Part shown: piece by piece, positions 1 to 11,109 of the stretch
How positions within the stretch are numbered: the first letter of the stretch is position 1
Layout of the letters: the number at the start of each line of letters is the position of its first letter
Assembly (NCBI GenBank): GCA_021234155.1
Contig: JAJEKV010000217.1
Coordinates: 622,001-686,000, forward strand
Direction: 5' to 3'
DNA from: Isoetes taiwanensis
Taxonomy: Eukaryota > Streptophyta > Lycopodiopsida > Isoetales > Isoetaceae
DNA: 64,000 nt
The notes under the pieces: model-generated
Told to the model about the DNA's origin: nothing
The model's database searches: none
What the model saw: only the letters and a program-made list of their open reading frames with translations
Translations under genes and position numbers: made by a program

Positions 1-1716
1 AGTACAGGCATGAAGTGGAATGAGTTCTGGGATGCTTATGCTTCGTAAAAGCTACCAGACCCAATGGGACGAGTGCCTCCTCAAGATACTTCAATATTTG
101 ATCTCAAGACTACCGAGATGAGGAAAGTACAGGGCCTCCAAGATGATGAAATCATTTGGTTGTTAAATCAATGCATAAACAAAGAAGTTCTGTACAAGAA
201 GGCTTCTTCAGTTAAGGACAAAATGTCCTTCATTGATTGTTGCACTCATATAAAGAACATGCGAGTTATGAAGGTATGAGAAGAACTTGAAGCTATCCGG
301 TGATGTAACATTGTGCGAAGTCTACCTGCTAGACAAGTATGGCGTGTCTGCTGATGACATCAAGAAATACGTCTTTTGGTCGGAAGGAATTTCGCAAAAC
401 AGAAATCAAAGAACAAACAGCACACCTCAAAGCTATCTGATAAGGTGATGGCTGAGCTGAGAAGAAAGGTTGCCGTCCTGAAAGATGTTGGTGGTGACTT
501 GCCTGCACTCCAATACCTGGTCTCTACTGGCTATAAAGGTCTCCTACCCGATACAACAATAGGCCCTCATAATATTTCTCTGTTTGTATTGGATAGCGGG
601 GATTTTGCAAAAGGAGAGAAGGGGATGACTCAACAGAGTACGGCCGGTTTTTTAGTAGGCGCATAGGCTTAACAACTGAGAAGCTCTTTACTATTGTCAT
701 CATATGCCCCCTAGGAGAGCCTCATATGCATGCTTTGGTGGCTTCATACGACTTGGAATGCCTAAAGGTCGTTAGGGAAGGCTCTCTTCTCTTTGAGACA
801 AAGGATACTGATTTGAGGATGCAGTATAAAAGCGCTTGTATAATCTTCATAATGATATCCCTTGTGCTAGATGATGACTATGAGGTAGCTAAGAGCAAAG
901 GGGCATCGGATAAAGGTGCATGGCAGTGTTTTCTTTTGGATGAACCCAACTTGAAAAATGTCTTCTACAAAGCAGATGATGAGGATGAAGCAAATGAATG
1001 CGAGGAATTTGATGTTCCTAACCTCTACCGCAAAGACATCACTCTGGAATTGCTGACAAAAGAAAAAGGACCCTTGAATAAACATGGGTTTGCAATCAAT
1101 CTGGCAAGCTATCTTGTTGAGGCATTTGCACCACTTGATACCACTTGCTGTGAATTGCATGTTGGAGGGTATATTGGTAGAGAGGCCCTGAAGACATCAA
1201 GAAGATGTTTAAGTTTCGTCAACGATGACCAGTCCAGGGATTTCCTTGAAGTGTTTTTCGAAAAGGTACTAGCCACGGCTGATTGGGGTCCTGTCAAAGA
1301 TAAAAAACTGTTGGCTTTGGTACCTTCACGGCGAAGGCGGCGAGAATACTAGTTCACAAAAGCCTACGAGTGCAACTCCAGAATGTTCAAAAAGCAATGC
1401 AACCCCCGAGGAGAAGGCCGAAATGCTAGAGCGGGAACGTGAGACCATGGAGAAAAATTTGGCGTCCATGCTTGATAACATTCCAACTGGTAATGTCCAG
1501 CTTGGGGGTACGACTGCGGCAGTTCCTGATACCAGCCAGGATGATCATGCAAGCTCAGATGCAACCACTGAGGTTAGGAATCAAACCCCTGTGGTAGCTT
1601 TCATAGAAGAGAACGTGTCCGAACTTAACGGTGGCATTCATGCTTCTGACAGTAAGCATCCGGGGAGTGAAGTAGACGCTAAGACTGCTGCGGATGACGG
1701 CGACGATGAAAGGTAA
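1..1716 (+). pseudogene. Broken gene resembling a beta-class amino-DNA-methyltransferase
   Basis: Coding-like segments run through 1-300, 302-440, 376-666, 726-1352 and 1423-1716, separated by in-frame stops (for example at 46-48 and 277-279) and frameshifts, so this is a decayed gene. The best signal is near the end of the 726-1352 segment: ELHVGGYIGREALKTSRRC followed by a D-rich step looks like methyltransferase motif I (F-x-G-x-G-x-x-G-x-E-A-L-x-x-G-R). It is preceded by a stretch like the motif X region of beta-class N4/N6 amino-methyltransferases. The start of the segment (FTIVIICPLGEP) could follow a degraded motif IV (VLDSGDF at about 586-606). The order IV then X then I fits the beta class. 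The N-terminal part (LQDDEIIWLLNQ; DKYGVSADDIKKYV) is not recognised. The last segment is acidic and low-complexity. The assignment rests on motif order only and is tentative. Confidence 0.42.
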
Positions 1717-1841
1717 TTCACGCCAGGCGCGATATGTAGCTTTGTTATGAAGGATAAAACGCGCTTGGCGTGTATTGCAGAACACTTTTGCATGGCTAAA
1801 CTCTTTGTTTTCCATGGTTCAGGGCTCCACCTGCTTGTGAA

Positions 1842-1983
1842 AAATCATTGTCTTCGATCTGAATGGTGTCCTGTGTAAAACGTTTCCTAAGAAGCTTATT
1901 AACAGTGATGACTTCGAGCAAGTCCCTCTAGAATCAAACTCTAAATCCACCAACTTATACTCCACAAGATTACTCAACAGATG
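1842..1983 (+). pseudogene. FCP1/HAD-like motif fragment (FDLNGVLCKT)
   Basis: This frame reads IIVFDLNGVLCKTFPKK and then stays open for about 30 residues. FDLNGVL is the nucleotide-binding first motif of the plant FCP1-homology (NIF, HAD-superfamily) phosphatase-like proteins, with Asn in place of the second Asp of DxDxT. The same motif occurs again at about 10355 and 22450. The fragment follows an intron-like stretch with a possible acceptor TTGCAG near 1780. It is too short to be a gene on its own, and only the first ~15 residues can be compared. Confidence 0.4.
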
Positions 1984-2138
1984 AGTTTCTAGTACTATTC
2001 ATGTCCATCATGAGTGGCTTGGCTTCTGGTAAAACAGTATCAGATGTTGTCAAAACGCATCCAGAACTAGATCGGACTAAGGAGATGGATCCCTATCTTG
2101 AGAGTTATTTGACAAAGAAAGGACTAGTCCCTCCATGA
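1965..2138 (+). pseudogene. C-terminal exon-like ORF, family unknown
   Basis: An open stretch begins near DYSTDEFLVLF and ends KKGLVPP followed by TGA at 2136-2138. It is in the same frame as a reading that continues from the acidic segment at 1423-1716 through two stops, so it may be the C-terminus of the decayed gene upstream. No family is recognised. Confidence 0.25.
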
Positions 2139-2585
2139 TGTAATCTTCATATCAAGTGAATACAATGTAAAAAGTGTTCTCTGTATATTGATGTGTTGTT
2201 ATCTACAAATGCTAATCAAACACCACATTCTTCTCACTAAAACAAGAAAATGTTAAACCACCCACTACTACAATGCAAAAATTTGCAACAATGCAAAACA
2301 GCATGTCACACAACAAAACACTATATTGTGAAAAGGGTATGCAAAAGTGGCGTGCTTTTGGAACAGACATAAATCCAATTTAAATGAATGATGGTTAGTA
2401 CTCGACAACGGGTAATCGAGTACAAAGTAGCACATGATCATGGGCAATGATAGGATCATCTTAAATGGTCCTTAAGCTCAAATCCTTATGGGGCCATGAT
2501 CGAGTGCAAGGTAGTAGGGTAACCTTGAACTAGTAGTTCGGCTCAAGGAGGTAATTAGGGGGGTGTTCCCCTAAAACCATGGGCA

Positions 2586-2648
2586 ACCGCCATATGGCCA
2601 TATCCCATTGGAGCCACATGTCATCCCATGTGGACCCTAATCTATACT
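2586..2648 (+). repeat. Short match to the 5' part of the Gypsy-family LTR
   Basis: A run containing CATATGGCCATATCCCATT and a following CCCATGTGGACCCTAA closely parallels 49843-49896 inside the solo LTR at 49654-51265. It is probably an orphan fragment of that LTR family. Exact limits cannot be set by eye. Confidence 0.4.
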
Positions 2649-2649
2649 A

Positions 2650-5480
2650 GTAATGGTGCCCAGCGTTGTTGGGTATAATTTGGAACTTTATTAGAAACCT
2701 GCATATAGCCTTCTAGACCATTGTAACTGCGCATTTGCATAGAATAACTTCTAGGCCATTGGATCATTTTGAGAACATGTAGATTGCAAGTGACCATGTC
2801 TATGAGGTGTTGATATTGTGTACTGAATCTCATATAGTCACTCTTTTGCTGCTTGTATATGAATGTGGATGTGTTGTGTTGTGTTGTCCCCGGGGGGGGG
2901 GGGCATACATGGGGTGATTTAGGTGAGATCCTATTCTAATGGGGATTTGATCTTTCATTTACTCCTGTGATCCGGCAGTCCAGTATGGATGTGTTGTGAA
3001 CAACACCATACCTTTTGAAGGCATTGAATTCTATAGTGCGACCTTAGACAATTCTTTCGTTGTGTATAGCACCTTATCTATAGCTACCTTTATAAGTTCT
3101 TTGCACCTATAATTAGAGCTACCTTAAAATCTACTTAGATATTATTAATCGTGTGTGTGAATAAAATGTGAAAAATGTGTCATGACTCTACATATATTAG
3201 AGTAGGCATACATGGGATACATATATTCAACAAAATCCATGAAGCATTGTTTTGAACAATTAATAAGTATGTTGCAAAACAATGGTCTTGGGGGGGGGGA
3301 GTAAAGAAAAAGAGAGAATTTTATTAGACCTTGTGGGCCAAACTGATAAAAAGTGAGCAAGCCATTTTCCCACGCTTCCATTCCCATTCATAGTTATGAA
3401 GGGCCAAACTGGTAAGGAGTGAGCAAGTCCTTATCCTACACTTCGTTTCATGTTTGTACTTACAGTGAATTATTGTCTGACGCTTCCATTCATGTCTGTA
3501 ATTACAATGGTCCACTTTGTTGTACATGTATGTGTGCTAAAGTATATGATCAACTCTTCTTTAGAAAGTCTCAAATCCACATATCTTCCTAGGCTCATAA
3601 CTGGCTAAAATTTACTTGGTATTTAAAAAGAAATTTTATTTTAAAGCTTTGGACACATGGCATAGAAAAATGTCAACAGAATTTCCACATTAAATTATGG
3701 TCTCAAAAGACATTGCATGGAAGAATGTTAGGAGAATTTCAAGATCAAATTATGTTCTTAGGTTTGAGTGAACACAACCATCTCATCATAACATATATAG
3801 TACTTCCTTTTACATTAACCATATCATCATAACACAACACTTCCCTTTGCAATGTGTTTATATCGTAGAACTGAACAGAGCTTCTGCTTCAAATTAGCAT
3901 ATATTGATGCAACAACAAATATATACAATGGTCCAGCTTTGCTATTCTGCTTAAAATTCGACCAGCATTGGAGCATTAAGGAGAGAATGAAGCATTGTAA
4001 TAGAACTTTTGTGCCCTTGCTAGCCCAACAACAGACACCAAGAGGGCTATTATAAGGATAGCTTGCGGCACCTCCACATTTTTGAACTTCAATTGAACTC
4101 TATAAGTGGGAAAGGCCTAGCGGTGTCGCACACTTGAAGACTTAAGAAATGGAATGAATATTTATAAATGCAAATTAGATTTACGCTTCCGTAGATGTTG
4201 TTTGTTCTTTTCCAATCGCAAGAATCTCCCTTTCAAGCAACAACCACAATTTCTTTGATTGTCGAACAAATTTGACAGCAAACGAGTTTCCTGTCTCAAT
4301 CTTCTTTTGATAGACAAACTATATACAGAGGCAAGCTGTAATGGAATCTCCTGCTCTCCCCTTCTATCACCTGTTTGCAACTCCCTAGTCACCTCCTCAG
4401 TTGCCTGCAGAATTCAAAGGCAGCTAGAAAACGATAGAGCAGGGGAACTCACAGATCAAAGCCAAAGCAAGAACAAACCAAGCAAATGTAGCAAACACAG
4501 AAATAATTCCATCATTGCGTTGTCTCAAAATCAGTGAACCCTAATATGAAAATGATCTTCACAACGCAAAAAAGTGAATGTCAGGCTCGTTCTTATTTGA
4601 TATCTACTATGCTACAAAACTTGTATGGCCAGCCAAGAAGTCATTTCCTTAGAAACCACTAAAAGAGCGGGACACTGAATAGATGACCCACCAATCTCCC
4701 AATATCCCAATCACCACCATGGTCTGCGAAATACTGCTCACTCTGGCTGTGCAAAAGAGTATATTGTCTTCAACTTCTACTTGGTTAAACTTATAGACTT
4801 GATTTAACTGCACAGACACAATATCGCATTTAGGGTGATGTTGACTGATGGAATCAGAGAGTATCAACCTACCCGAGCTTCCAAAATCAAAATCCGGATC
4901 AAAACTTGCAGACTTCAGAGCTTACAGACCTTACAATGGAGTCGACACAATCCAGAGGCCATGCTTCGTCAATGACAGGATCATCCAGTTTATAGCTCCT
5001 TCTCTAAAGCAGCGGCCCTAAGAATCACAACAATGGGAAAAAAAAAGAATAGCTGACGCTAGAAAGCAGAAAACCCCCTGCCATAACCCTAAACTCTAAA
5101 TTCTGCTGCATCAAACCTCAACCGGATTTGTGTCGGAATGATGCGGATACTCCTCTGGTTCGATTTGTGCCCTGCTTGAAGAAAAATCACATGCAAACTA
5201 TGAAGCAAACTCTGAAGAATGCAAACTCTGAAGCAAAGTACGCTACATGCTAGCCGCTATACCTGCTTCTCCATAACAGACTCTCAGATTCAGGATTTGA
5301 GTCAGATAATCAGAACGCAAACTCTGAAGCAAAGTAGGCTAGCCACCATAGCCAAAAAAAACCTCACGATCTTTTTGTTTATTTTTAGGTTCTTACGTGT
5401 TCAAATCTCAACCATTAAATCTCAACCCTAAATCTCAGCCTTTGGATTTAGGGCTGGGTCCAACACTTACACCATAACAT
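2650..5480. other. No gene recognised
   Basis: A-T-rich sequence with short, unsupported ORFs. A homopolymer run of G lies near 2891-2903 and another near 3290-3299. A 65-70 bp imperfect direct duplication starts at about 3335 and 3401 (GGGCCAAACTGRTAA-type start). On the minus strand an acceptor-like TTCTGCAG at about 4405 leads into a 76-codon basic ORF ending at 4162 that could be a terminal exon, but no partner exon or family could be identified. Confidence 0.4.
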
Positions 5481-5483
5481 TAT

Positions 5484-6878
5484 AATATAAGATTAACCTA
5501 AACCCTAACCCTAGGCCTCTTTTCCTAGCCCTATCACCCTGGGAACTTTCTTCGCACTCGAAATCCCGTTTCGAGCGCCGTTTGCTGTGGCATAGTCTAG
5601 TGCAGCAGCCCCCAGAGTGTGTGCATGATCTTGGAGTGAGCACGGCTTCGACCACGTCGAGGAGCATGGAGATGCCAGGAATGGGATCCGGAGGGAGCGC
5701 TTTGGGAGCAAGTATTTGGAGTAGCGTCCATAGTAGTTCATCTGGCAGTTAGCACTCCAGATGGTTCAGTATGTTGTATCTAGAGTAGAGCTATCCTAGA
5801 ACCCTTATTCAACATCTTGAACCCTAATCAAGGAACCCTAACTGTAAGTTAGATATGTATGATTAGGTTAGATGTTATTCTAATGATTATCATGATTATC
5901 ATGTTATGTGATATTGGTTGATCATGTTTGCTCCTCTTGTATTGGGAAGGGGGGTAGAGACCTAGTAGCCTTACGTAGTGATGCTCCTACTGAGACCCTG
6001 TAGTTCCTATTATTATGCGGCCTGTGCATAGGAACCCACCGGGCTACGGGGGCTATGATGGGGCTAGAGGAGATACGGAGGGAGGGTCCCTGCTGAGCGT
6101 GGCTACTGGGGACCCCATAGCGGGCTAGGCTTATGGCCGGTCACTTTGTGTGGGCCGAGCATGGGTCCGACACCTCCTGGGGCAATGGTGTTGCCCTGCC
6201 TCTCAAGAGTTGCAAGTGTTGGCCTGGCTCTTGTTTTGGGGGTAAGTCGGGGACGAATCGTGTGTCGCCACGATTCTCTAGCTACTCGAGGAACCTCTAG
6301 ACCCTGGGAAGGGGAGATGCAACTCTTCCTGCCTCGACGGACCAGGGAGATGCAACCTGGAGTAGTCCCGATGGGTGATACCATGGGGTTGCATATCCGG
6401 AAGGCTAGTCATACCAGAGCCTGATCTAGCCCATCTGCAAAGTATGCACAGGAGGGGCGGTTGGAGTGGTCAACCCTAGCCATTGTCTATAGCCAGCCCC
6501 GCCATTGTTATGACTCAGTCTGCTCTATATTGAGACCTAGCCGTCAGTCTACTTTCCCCCAAGAGTCTGAGCCTTGGGTAGGAGCTTCTCATGTTTTACG
6601 GTGTATGTTTATCTCTGATGTAGTTATGGATATATGGATGTGCTACCCTTCGAGGTAGTGTGATGTATTGCTATTGCTAGTTCTGACGATGTTTATGCTT
6701 CCGCTATGATAGGAGCCCGTAGGGGAAGGGCACGCAAGACACCTTCGTGTCCCCTTCCCACACTAGGGATACCCTAGAGTGCGGGATAGATGGAGGGCCC
6801 GTGCGGTCGGAGGATCGGATGGGGGATTTCCTACGGAGTGTACGGCCGGGCGCCGTATATTTTGTAGGGAGCGTCACA
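5484..6878 (+). repeat. 5'-truncated LTR (Gypsy family)
   Basis: This segment aligns along its whole length with the solo LTR at 49654-51265, starting at that copy's AACCTAAACCCTAACCC stretch (about 49897) and ending at the same GGGAGCGTCACA terminus (6869-6878). The first ~240 bp of the LTR, including the TGTGACG end, are missing. The two copies differ by scattered substitutions and short indels. Small ORFs within it are non-coding. The 3' flank (TCCGACGCC) shows no obvious target duplication, as expected for a truncated copy. Confidence 0.75.
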
Positions 6879-7279
6879 TCCGACGCCCCGCTTCTTTGTT
6901 GGAGTCGTCATGTCTTGATGCTGGTGCTGTCTCTTGCTGCTCAAATCCCCTTCTAAACTTAGTCTCTTCCGAGACTTTGTGATTTTGGGACAACACATAA
7001 AAAATAGGTTCCGGCGTGTTGAACCGTGTTCTTAAATTTGAAATTAAGGACATACAATCATTCAAGGGAAAAAGGCGGGCTAAGATCTTTAGCCCGCCCA
7101 AACACATTCGAAATTTTACATTGAGAGGGACTAAGTGTAGCGAGCGCAGTGGAGTTTATCGGGCGCATAGTTTTATCGGGTCTTAGCAGCCGAAGGCCGA
7201 GAGAGATTTCGAACGACTTCTCGCCATGGCACCATGATGTTGTAAGCTCCTAACAGCGATTTAATATATCTCCGTCTAA

Positions 7280-7545
7280 CTGAGTGTTTTGTTGAAACTA
7301 GATGATTTGATCGATGTACGTGGGTTCAAGGTAGCAGCGGGCGATGAGCTAGAGGACACGTGCACTCTTCATTGCAGCGCCATGGAGAAGGGATACACAA
7401 GAATCGCTTTGACACAAGTTTTTGATGTAGATGCCTTGTTGATGAGGCCGACAGAAGAAGCAAAGACCCTCGGAGAGGCTGCAGGATCTGTGATACAATG
7501 GCCCAAAGAGTACTTGCGAGAAGAGGTGAGTGCTTACCACTGTTT
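7280..7545 (+). pseudogene. DUF8039-like exon of a plant transposon gene, copy 1
   Basis: After a possible acceptor (TTGAAACTAG, about 7300) the frame reads VRGFKVAAGDELED, HCSAMEKGYTRIALTQVF, ALLMRPTEEAKTLGEAAG, SVIQWPKEYL. This matches the pattern of DUF8039, a domain found in plant En/Spm-associated and related proteins (a G-x-x-V-A-x-G start, an H-C-x-x-L-like core, an L-G-E-A-x-G helix and a closing W-P-K-x-L). The ORF runs on to 7678, but after EYLREE it looks like intron (GTGAGT at about 7525). A second, inverted copy at 29120-29370 shares the order of motifs and the downstream repeats. Full-length transposase sequence is absent, so this is a remnant or a non-autonomous element's exon. 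Confidence 0.6.
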
Positions 7546-7750
7546 TATTAGGATGCTTGTTTCAGAAATGTTGTTAGGCATGCTAGACTTGTTTAGAATG
7601 TGGACCTACTCGAAAGCTCGATCAATTCGTTGTTTCCTTGTTGAGCATATTTCAGCGTCGAGATACTCTCGGGGTTGAGAGATGCTGAGCAAGGGAGCAA
7701 CCAATCAGAGTAACTCGCGAACAGCTCCATATTTTGGTAGTTTTGGTTGG

Positions 7751-8725
7751 AATACATTCCCCTGTGGTTAGTCGCAGAGCCCTCCACCCAGTCTGAGCCC
7801 CTCCCCTTTGCAATATTCGACAAAGATGGTTCGAAGAAGCGTGGCTCAGACTGGCTAGGGGCACCTGCGACTGGACACTAGAGAATGCACTAGAGCTTCA
7901 GCAGATCAAGGGCAGATGTGGGATAAGGAGTCTGCATTGTTGTGTGTAAGACTCAAGGGCCTTCTCGACTCGCGAGTCGAGAAAGCCCCCAGCCCTCCTA
8001 AGGGATGCAATTCAAATGCATTCCCCTGTGGCTAGTCGCAGAGGCCTCCACCCAGTCTGAGCCCCTTCCCTTCGCAATATTCGAGGAAGATGGTTCGAAG
8101 AAGAGTGGCTCTGACTGGGTAGAGGCACCTGCGACTCGACACTGGAGAATGCACTAGAGCTTGGGCAGGTCAAGGGCAGATGTGGGATAAGGAGTCCGCA
8201 TTGCTGTGTGTAAGACTCGAGGGCCTTCTCGACTCGCGAGTCGAGAAAGCCCCCAGCCCTTCTTAGAAATGCAGTCCAAATGCATCCCCTGTGGTTAGTC
8301 GCAGAGGCCTCCATCCAGTCTGAGCCCCTCCCCTTCGCAATATTCGAGGAAGATGGTTCGAAGGAGAGTGGCTCTGAGGTAGAGGCACCTGTGACTCGAC
8401 ACTGGAGAATGCACTAGAGCTTGGGCAGGTCAAGGCCGGATGTGGGATAAGAAGTCTGCATTGTTGTGTGTAAGACTCGAGGGCCTTCTCGACTCGCAAG
8501 TCGAGAAAGCCCCCAACCCTCCTTAGGGATGCAGTTCAAATGCACTCCCCTATGGTTAGTCGCAGAGGTCTCCACCTAGTCCGAGCCCCTCCCCTTCGCA
8601 ATTTGAGGAAGATGGTTCGAAGGAGAGTGGCTCTGACTGGGTAGAGGCACCTGCAACTCGACACTGGAGAATGCACTAGAGCTTGGGCAGGTTAAGGGTC
8701 GAGAAAGCCCCTAGCCCTCCTTATG
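7751..8725 (+). repeat. Tandem repeat, about 262-bp unit, 3.7 copies
   Basis: The marker CCTRTGGTTAGTCGCAGAG-like string recurs at about 7761, 8025, 8288 and 8549, giving periods of 264, 263 and 261 bp. Each full unit carries a GGTTCGAAG-type segment, a TGTGGGATAAGGAGTC segment and one copy of the 22-bp palindrome described below. The fourth copy breaks off at about 8725. Minus-strand ORFs through the array are repeat artefacts. Confidence 0.9.
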
Positions 8726-9153
8726 GTCCTCTCGACTCGCGTATCTAGTATGCGACTACCAAGACTGAGCCCCTATCCTCAAAGGCGCTAGAGTAAAGGG
8801 ATCCAGTCTGGATGGCTGCATCCTTGACTCGCGTTTCGAGAATAGGGGGAGTAGACTAGCGTTGGCTGGCTAAGGCATTCTCAACTGCGAGTTGAGAATA
8901 GCGAGTCAAGAATAGGAGTGTTGGCTGGCTGAGGCATAGCGAGTCGAGAATAGGAGCATTGGCTGGCTGAGGCATTCTCGACTCGCGAATCGAGAATAGC
9001 GAGTCAAGAATAGGAGCGTTGGCTGGCTGGGGCATTCTCAACTCGCGAGTCGAGAATAGGAGTCTTGGCTGGCTAAGGCATTCTCGACTCGCCAGGGAGA
9101 GTACTTCCTGGAGTGCTGGCTGGGTGAGGGATTCTCGACTCGCGAGTCGAGAT
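7962..9153. repeat. Cluster of a 22-bp perfect palindrome
   Basis: The half-site TTCTCGACTCG is followed directly by its own reverse complement. Exact copies lie at 7962-7983 and 8226-8247. One-mismatch copies lie at 8486-8507, 8975-8996, 9035-9056 and 9132-9153, and half or partial copies occur throughout 8822-9100. From 8850 the palindrome alternates with a TTGGCTGGCTGAGGCA spacer, making a minisatellite of about 60 bp. The same palindrome appears near the second DUF8039 copy (28481-28700). By analogy with En/Spm elements these could be subterminal transposase-binding sites, which is inference. Confidence 0.85.
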
Positions 9154-9859
9154 TGCAGGGTGTAGATTGCAGGGAGGATGTATTATGTGTTAGAAAGGTC
9201 TGTGCAACGCTCTAAACTACCTAACATCTTCACAGTTAAATTAGGTGTTAGAAATGCTCTGTGCAATGAAACATTCATCGTTGTTTCTTTGGTTTTCGTG
9301 CTTGCTCTGCAATTTTTTCTTTCTCTCACCTGTCTTTGGGGGATTCCTAGTCGGCAATTTCAGTTGCTTGTCCCTATTCGTAGTTATGATTAAATGGCAA
9401 CAATGAGGCATTCAATTAAATAATACAAACAAAGAATACGGAACTGGCTTCCAAACAAAAAAAAAAAATAGAAAACAATAATCCTGGTCCTGACAGGACC
9501 TGAATAAAACAAGATAACATAAGGAAAGAACGTACCTGGCAGAATTGCTAAGGAAGAAGTAAATAAGAATAAACTAAAGCATATAACAATAACAAGATCA
9601 ATGGTAAAAATAGTGCTAAAAACTTACTAAAAAGAACGTCACTTTCTTCTTAGACAATAGCGGCCTTTGGAGGACTCGATCTGTGCGACAACTTCGGCAC
9701 TGGATGCGTCACGATCCGTCGACCAGGCAGCTGTCATAAGAATAGGTTGCAGAGGTGTTCGTCGGTCGATCACCTAGCAGGAATAGAAGAAACAAAGGAC
9801 GAAGGAGTTCGACGAAACAGAGGAGGATGAATCAGTCGGAGTCGAGGAAGGGGAAGAGT

Positions 9860-10264
9860 GCACGATTTAAATGAGCAGAGAAGACAATTATACAACCATA
9901 ACATTAAACTATAAAATATTAAAACTATAATACATTATACACCATAGAACCATAATATATTCTTGTGCCCACGTGCCAATTCCTCGGCGGCTGACTGGCG
10001 GCGTGTACGTCGGCCGATCCACACACCCACGAAGTCGATCCTCAAAAAGTGCCTTAATAAATGTCGGACGCACGCATGGGCCATGTCATGCATGGCGTGG
10101 GTGTGCGGATCTGGCGGCGGGTACGTCGGCGATTCGAGGAATTGGCACGTGGCCACAAGAATATATTATTATGGTTCTATGGTGTATGATGTGTTATAGT
10201 TTTAATATTTTATAGTTTAATGTTATGGTTATATAATTGTCTTCTCTGCTCATTTAAATCGTGC
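9860..10264. mobile_element. Foldback/MITE-like element with ~170-bp inverted arms
   Basis: The left arm from GCACGATTTAAATGAGCAGA (9860) is mirrored by the right arm ending at 10264. The arms stay nearly complementary for about 170 bp, through an A-T-rich outer part and a G-C-rich inner part (GTGCCAATTCCTCG, GGCGGCGTGTACGTCGG), around a loop of about 60 bp. Overlapping ORFs on both strands follow from the symmetry. No matching target duplication could be seen at the flanks. It sits between the palindrome cluster and the FCP1-like exon. Confidence 0.8.
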
Positions 10265-10323
10265 TAGGCGCAATATCGCTGTTTGATTTTCGTTATTCTA
10301 ACAAGTACCTTGCTGTTTTACAG

Positions 10324-10686
10324 AAATATACTGGTCTCCTCAAAAAATTTGGTATTTGATTTGAATGGGGTCCTCTGCAAGACATTGTCAAAAGCAACTT
10401 TTGATCCTCGTGGTATGCGCAGAAACCATTTGAAATACATACAATATGGGTTTTCACACATTCTTATCTTATGGAGATGTTGGACCTCACCTTTATTTTA
10501 TTTTGTTGTGCTATTTGATCATCTATGGATTATAGAAATACACAAAATGTTTTGAATGTAGTTTCCAAGGTAAATAGAGAATGGGCTTCTGTCTGGGATA
10601 AAAGCAAACGTGTTTCATATAAAAATCCAAAGAATCCTATAGGGCAAAAACATATTTATGAAATGCTTGCGCAACATGATGGATGA
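10324..10686 (+). pseudogene. FCP1-homology (NIF/HAD) domain exon, decayed, copy 2
   Basis: After a good acceptor (TGCTGTTTTACAG, ending 10323) the frame reads NLVFDLNGVLCKTLSKATF. Later, ILILWRCWTSP resembles the domain's V-x-x-W-T-S-A segment, and in another frame VWDKSKRV resembles its V-W-D-Q-S segment, ending at TGA 10684-10686. The order FDLNGVL, WTS, WDxS is that of plant FCP1-homology proteins of the HAD superfamily (phosphoprotein phosphatase fold). Frameshifts and a stop at 10553-10555 show that it is not functional. The nearest upstream sequence is the hairpin element, so any 5' exons have been separated or lost. Confidence 0.6.
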
Positions 10687-10994
10687 CCGTACATCTTAAC
10701 CGGCAGGCTTTCAGATCAGCGCATCCCTGGCCGTTGATTGCTGCCCTGTGATAGGGCATAACAGGCAAGTGGAAACAGGGAAGAAGAGCAGCAGCGTTGC
10801 AACTTTGCCCTGGATTCAGCTTCGGGAGGATTTTTTGCCCTAGATTCAGCTTCGGATGCTGATAATCCAGGCTAGGACTTGATAACCGAGCTCTGGACTC
10901 CTGATAACCGATCTTTGGCCCTCCGAAGCTGTGATAACCGAGCTATGGAAGCTCAGATCCTAGGTATGGATGAGGCAGCTTGCCTGCCAGGTTA

Positions 10995-11102
10995 AAGGGG
11001 ATAAACACCCCTGCTCGCCCATTACCTCAGATAAATGGGCTCGCCCCTCCGGGCTCGCCCATTTATCTGAGGTAATGGGCTCTCAGGGGTGTTTATCCCC
11101 TT
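10995..11102. repeat. 46-bp-arm hairpin
   Basis: Arms 10995-11040 and 11057-11102 are reverse complements except for about three positions in the middle, around a 16-nt loop. Each arm contains ATAAACACCCCTG and CATTACCTCAGATAAATGG or their complements. It may be a small foldback element or a precursor-like hairpin. There is no evidence of transcription. Confidence 0.85.
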
Positions 11103-11109
11103 CATCTAG

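Noticed and set aside
4162-4430. Basic 76-codon minus-strand ORF with an acceptor-like site before it
   Set aside because: No homology recognised and no upstream exon with matching phase could be found. Mentioned only in the spacer entry.
5488-5512. Telomere or interstitial telomeric repeat
   Set aside because: Only about two and a half units, found at the same place in another LTR copy, so it is part of the LTR.
6103-6982. Several 60-90 codon ORFs in the LTR (and the matching ones at 50464-51331)
   Set aside because: They lie in LTR sequence on both strands, differ between copies by frame-breaking indels and have no protein homology.
8085-8110. tRNA T-loop-like GGTTCGAAG in the 262-bp repeat
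   Set aside because: No matching D-arm or stem at the proper distance in any repeat unit.
7751-9153. CRISPR-like array of palindromic repeats
   Set aside because: Repeats have unequal spacing and related, not unique, spacers, and the genome is a plant's. It is a tandem repeat of a transposon.
9935-10215. Overlapping 70-80 codon ORFs within the hairpin element
   Set aside because: Mirror images created by the inverted arms, with no domain.
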